Positions 61,845 to 64,000 of a DNA stretch of 64,000 bases are shown piece by piece (positions within the stretch are counted from its first letter, which is position 1; every line of letters starts with the position of its first letter). The stretch spans positions 310,001-374,000 of the forward strand of contig CAVYJG010000015.1 in the NCBI GenBank assembly GCA_963768695.1, written 5' to 3'. Below the pieces are notes generated by a model. The model had not been told where the DNA came from and did not search any database. It worked only from the letters and a program-made list of their open reading frames with translations. Made by a program: the position numbers and the translations under genes. This stretch comes from CAVROP01 sp963768695. Lineage in GTDB: Bacteria > Acidobacteriota > Terriglobia > UBA7540.

Positions 61845-62404
61845 AGCTCAGGATCCCTTGGTGTCAGCGGGCCTCAGAAGCGGCAACCTCGCTAGGGCGC
61901 GACCCATGAGCGGATTCTAGCCAAAGAGATACGAGTACTCAACGGTACTAAAGTAACGCCAGAAATTGGCCACCACTGTCCCTATCTTGCTCCTCGTCCA
62001 ATCAATTCTGGCCGCGCAACTGGAACCCACTCGTCGGCGCTTGAAGAGTTAGAAGTTTATTGGAATGACTAACTTATCGTAGGTGGTGACGAGGCCAGAA
62101 CGTCCTCGAGCGGTGTGTCTCCATCACGACAGGGTTGATCTGCTGCCATTCGCCATGTTGGGGCCTCGCGTTGTCTAGCACATAGGGATTTCCTAACAGT
62201 CACCTGGAACAGAGCCAGGATGTCGGCGAAGGACCTTTGTGGGCCTGATTCTGTCAATCCCTTCTCGCACAATTTGATACACACTACGCCAGCGCACTGA
62301 CCCTATCTTGCCGAAGAGAAGCCACCGGGGAGTACGTCCGTAAAGGGAACCCAGGACTTAAACCGTGTGCCAGCGGCCCGCACAATCAATGGGTTTCCAG
62401 TATA
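61845..62404. other. Intergenic region before the TIR-nSTAND gene, nothing seen
   Basis: About 560 bases without a recognisable gene, repeat or clear promoter. Just before the TIR gene TATAAT occurs (62401-62406), overlapping the first possible ATG. Confidence 0.4.
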
Positions 62405-64000
62405 ATGATCACAGACCTCATGCCACCCGATACATCAGCTTCGGGACCGTTCCTGAGGGGCGGCCAGCGCGACCTCTTTCTAAGTTACAACAGCCGCGAC
62501 CGCGAAGCGGTGGTGAGGGTTCGGCAGCTTTTGAGCTTGCGCGGCATCTCCACCTTCTACGATCGCACTGATTTGACTCCGGGCCAGCCGTGGTTTGATG
62601 AGCTCGAGTCGGCTTTGCACGAGGTTCGGGGCGTCGCAGTATTCATCGGCAAGGACGGCTTCGGCACCGTACAAAAGCGTGAAATGCAATTCGCCCTGGC
62701 TCGGCAGGCAAACGAAGAGCGGCAGGGAGCGTCGTTTCCGGTGGTTCCCGTTCTGCTGCCCGGATGCGATGCCGAAACGGTCTCGGGGTTTCTCGCGCTC
62801 AACACCTGGGTCGATCTGCGACGCGATCTCGAAGATAAACGCGCCGTCGATTCTTTTATGACGGCGGTCGGGCAGCGTGCAGCGCAGCCGGACGAAGCGG
62901 CCACGGCCCTCTGTCCGTTTCGCGGCCTCAACGCCTTCCGGGAGGAAGACGCACCTCTCTTCTTCGGACGCGAGGCGTTTTCACAGAAGCTTCTGGCCCA
63001 GATTCTCAAACAGGACCTGGTGGTCGTCATCGGCCGCTCGGGCAGCGGCAAGTCCTCGGTTGTGCAAGCCGGCTTGCTGCCGCTGCTGCGGCTCGAGCGG
63101 CCACCGCAGGAAACCTGGGAGGCGGTGATCTTCACGCCTGGTAGCAAGCCGTTTCACCGCCTGGCCGCGGAGTTAGTGCCGCTCTGGTCCGCGCCGGATC
63201 GCGACCAGACGGACATCGGTACGGAGTCTGAGAAGCTTGGAAACCGGCTGGCCGCTGCGGAGGTGACGCTCGCCGGCTTCATCGATCGCGCCCTGAAGCA
63301 ACTGCCGGATACGAGCCGCCTGCTCGCCGTCGTCGATCAATTTGAGGAGTTGTTTACACAGACCACCGAGGCCGAGTTGCGGCAACGCTTCGTCGACCAG
63401 TTGCTGGAAGCTTCCCGCGCGGCGCAATTGAAAGTGGTCATCACCCTCCGGGCCGACTTCTACAGCAAGGCCATCGGCCTCAGAAATCTCAGCGATGCCA
63501 TCGAGACCGGCGTCGTGAATGTGGGCGAGATGACACGAGACGAGCTGCGGCGGGTGGTGGAGGAACCCGCCCGCCGCACTGGCCTGCGCTTCGAGTCCGG
63601 GCTCGTGGAACGGATTCTCGATCGCGTCGAGCAGCAGCCGGGCAGCCTTCCCCTGCTCGAATACGCTCTCACGGAGCTCTGGCGGCGACGCGCGGGCGGC
63701 CAGCTCACGCACGCGGCTTACGACGCCATCGGCGGAGTCGAGGGGGCCATCAGCAAACGGGCGGAAGAACAGTTCGAAAAGCTGAGCACCTCCCAACGGG
63801 AGATCGCCCTGCCGGCGCTCTCTCGCCTCGTGCACGTCTCTTCCGCCGCCGAGGAGAGCACTGACACTCGGCACGTGGTGAGCCTGAGCGAATTCGATGC
63901 CGACGCGCAAGCCGTGATGCGGATTCTGGCCGCGCGCGAGGCTCGCCTGGTGGTGATGGGCCGCGACGACGCGAGCGGCAAGGAAACCGTCGAGGTGGCG
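62405..64000 (+). CDS. TIR-nSTAND NTPase, 5' part (runs off the window)
   Basis: The frame is open for 532 codons to the last base. Residues about 22-155 are a TIR_2 domain: RDLFLSYNSRDREAVVRVRQ, STFYDRTDLTPGQPWFDELE (catalytic Glu in DELESAL) and VAVFIGKDGFGTVQKREMQF. From about 170 an nSTAND1-type NTPase begins with CPFRGLNAFREEDAPLFFGR, Walker A VIGRSGSGKSSVVQAG (about 209-222) and Walker B LLAVVDQFEELF (about 306-317). Such proteins usually go on to WD40 or other repeats. Known relatives are NLR-like defence NTPases in which TIR consumes NAD+ on activation. ATG 62405 or 62420 could start it; neither has a ribosome site. Confidence 0.9.
   Translation, partial: MITDLMPPDTSASGPFLRGGQRDLFLSYNSRDREAVVRVRQLLSLRGISTFYDRTDLTPGQPWFDELESALHEVRGVAVFIGKDGFGTVQKREMQFALARQANEERQGASFPVVPVLLPGCDAETVSGFLALNTWVDLRRDLEDKRAVDSFMTAVGQRAAQPDEAATALCPFRGLNAFREEDAPLFFGREAFSQKLLAQILKQDLVVVIGRSGSGKSSVVQAGLLPLLRLERPPQETWEAVIFTPGSKPFHRLAAELVPLWSAPDRDQTDIGTESEKLGNRLAAAEVTLAGFIDRALKQLPDTSRLLAVVDQFEELFTQTTEAELRQRFVDQLLEASRAAQLKVVITLRADFYSKAIGLRNLSDAIETGVVNVGEMTRDELRRVVEEPARRTGLRFESGLVERILDRVEQQPGSLPLLEYALTELWRRRAGGQLTHAAYDAIGGVEGAISKRAEEQFEKLSTSQREIALPALSRLVHVSSAAEESTDTRHVVSLSEFDADAQAVMRILAAREARLVVMGRDDASGKETVEVA

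Overview
The window looks like one chromosomal stretch of a GC-rich, outer-membrane-bearing bacterium, most likely an Acidobacteriota (Solibacter/Terriglobia type). The indications are the VWFA-related secreted protein, the sortilin/VPS10-like giant propeller, abundant Tat-exported glycoside hydrolases, large hybrid sensor kinases, Kdo (LPS) synthesis genes and many short palindromic intergenic repeats. This is inferred from family content only; there is no rRNA gene, and the only tRNA-like sequence is a short 3'-end fragment.

Layout. 0.3-4.3 kb: small membrane protein, GT2 glycosyltransferase, sulfotransferase, GNAT acetyltransferase and an MFS transporter gene that has lost its middle. 4.5-5.2 kb: Phd/VapC toxin-antitoxin pair with a palindromic operator. 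5.2-10.5 kb: two divergent secreted beta-propeller proteins. 10.8-16.3 kb: a receiver-only response regulator, a 1204-residue CheB-CheR-PAS-kinase fusion and acetate kinase, bracketed by inverted copies of one intergenic repeat. 16.6-20.9 kb: GH18 protein, small HMA-like protein and a copper-type P-ATPase. 21.0-23.6 kb: FitA/VapC-like and BrnT/BrnA toxin-antitoxin modules around a Tat-exported beta-helix protein. 23.6-27.5 kb: TlpA-like thioredoxin, then a one-directional cluster of GT2, two pyruvoyl-tetrahydropterin synthases, GTP cyclohydrolase I and an SDR, which reads as a tetrahydrobiopterin-type pathway but carries several apparent frameshifts. 27.8-32.9 kb: housekeeping block rpsO-pnp, ppk2, kdsD, kdsC. 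32.9-37.6 kb: TPR protein, secreted propeller, ECF sigma/anti-sigma pair. 38.2-43.1 kb: divergent GH42 and GH172 (DUF2961) genes.

43.1-45.5 kb is a dense graveyard of gene remnants (TIR, TPR, PAS, protoglobin, a Tat protein with one internal TGA, a GT87-like N-terminus). 45.5-51.5 kb: sodium/solute symporter, a possible permuted-papain-fold protein, VWA protein, a broken membrane-anchored protein and a secreted protein with sixteen 24-bp repeats and a duplicated 90-residue domain. 51.9-55.1 kb: an AAA+ ATPase, a 50-residue truncated response regulator and its NarX-type kinase. 55.9-61.5 kb: AGE-type epimerase (C-terminal frameshift) and a large hybrid kinase whose signal peptide is out of frame. 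62.4-64.0 kb: the start of a TIR-nSTAND NTPase gene that runs off the window and is a good candidate for an NLR-like defence effector.

The most interesting items are the pterin cluster, the TIR-nSTAND gene, the leaderless consensus promoter with an operator in its spacer at the second VapBC-like locus, the truncated response regulator between its kinase and an ATPase, the repeat protein, and the nested palindromes inside unrelated intergenic repeats. The many frameshifts may be real decay or local sequence error; reads are needed to tell.
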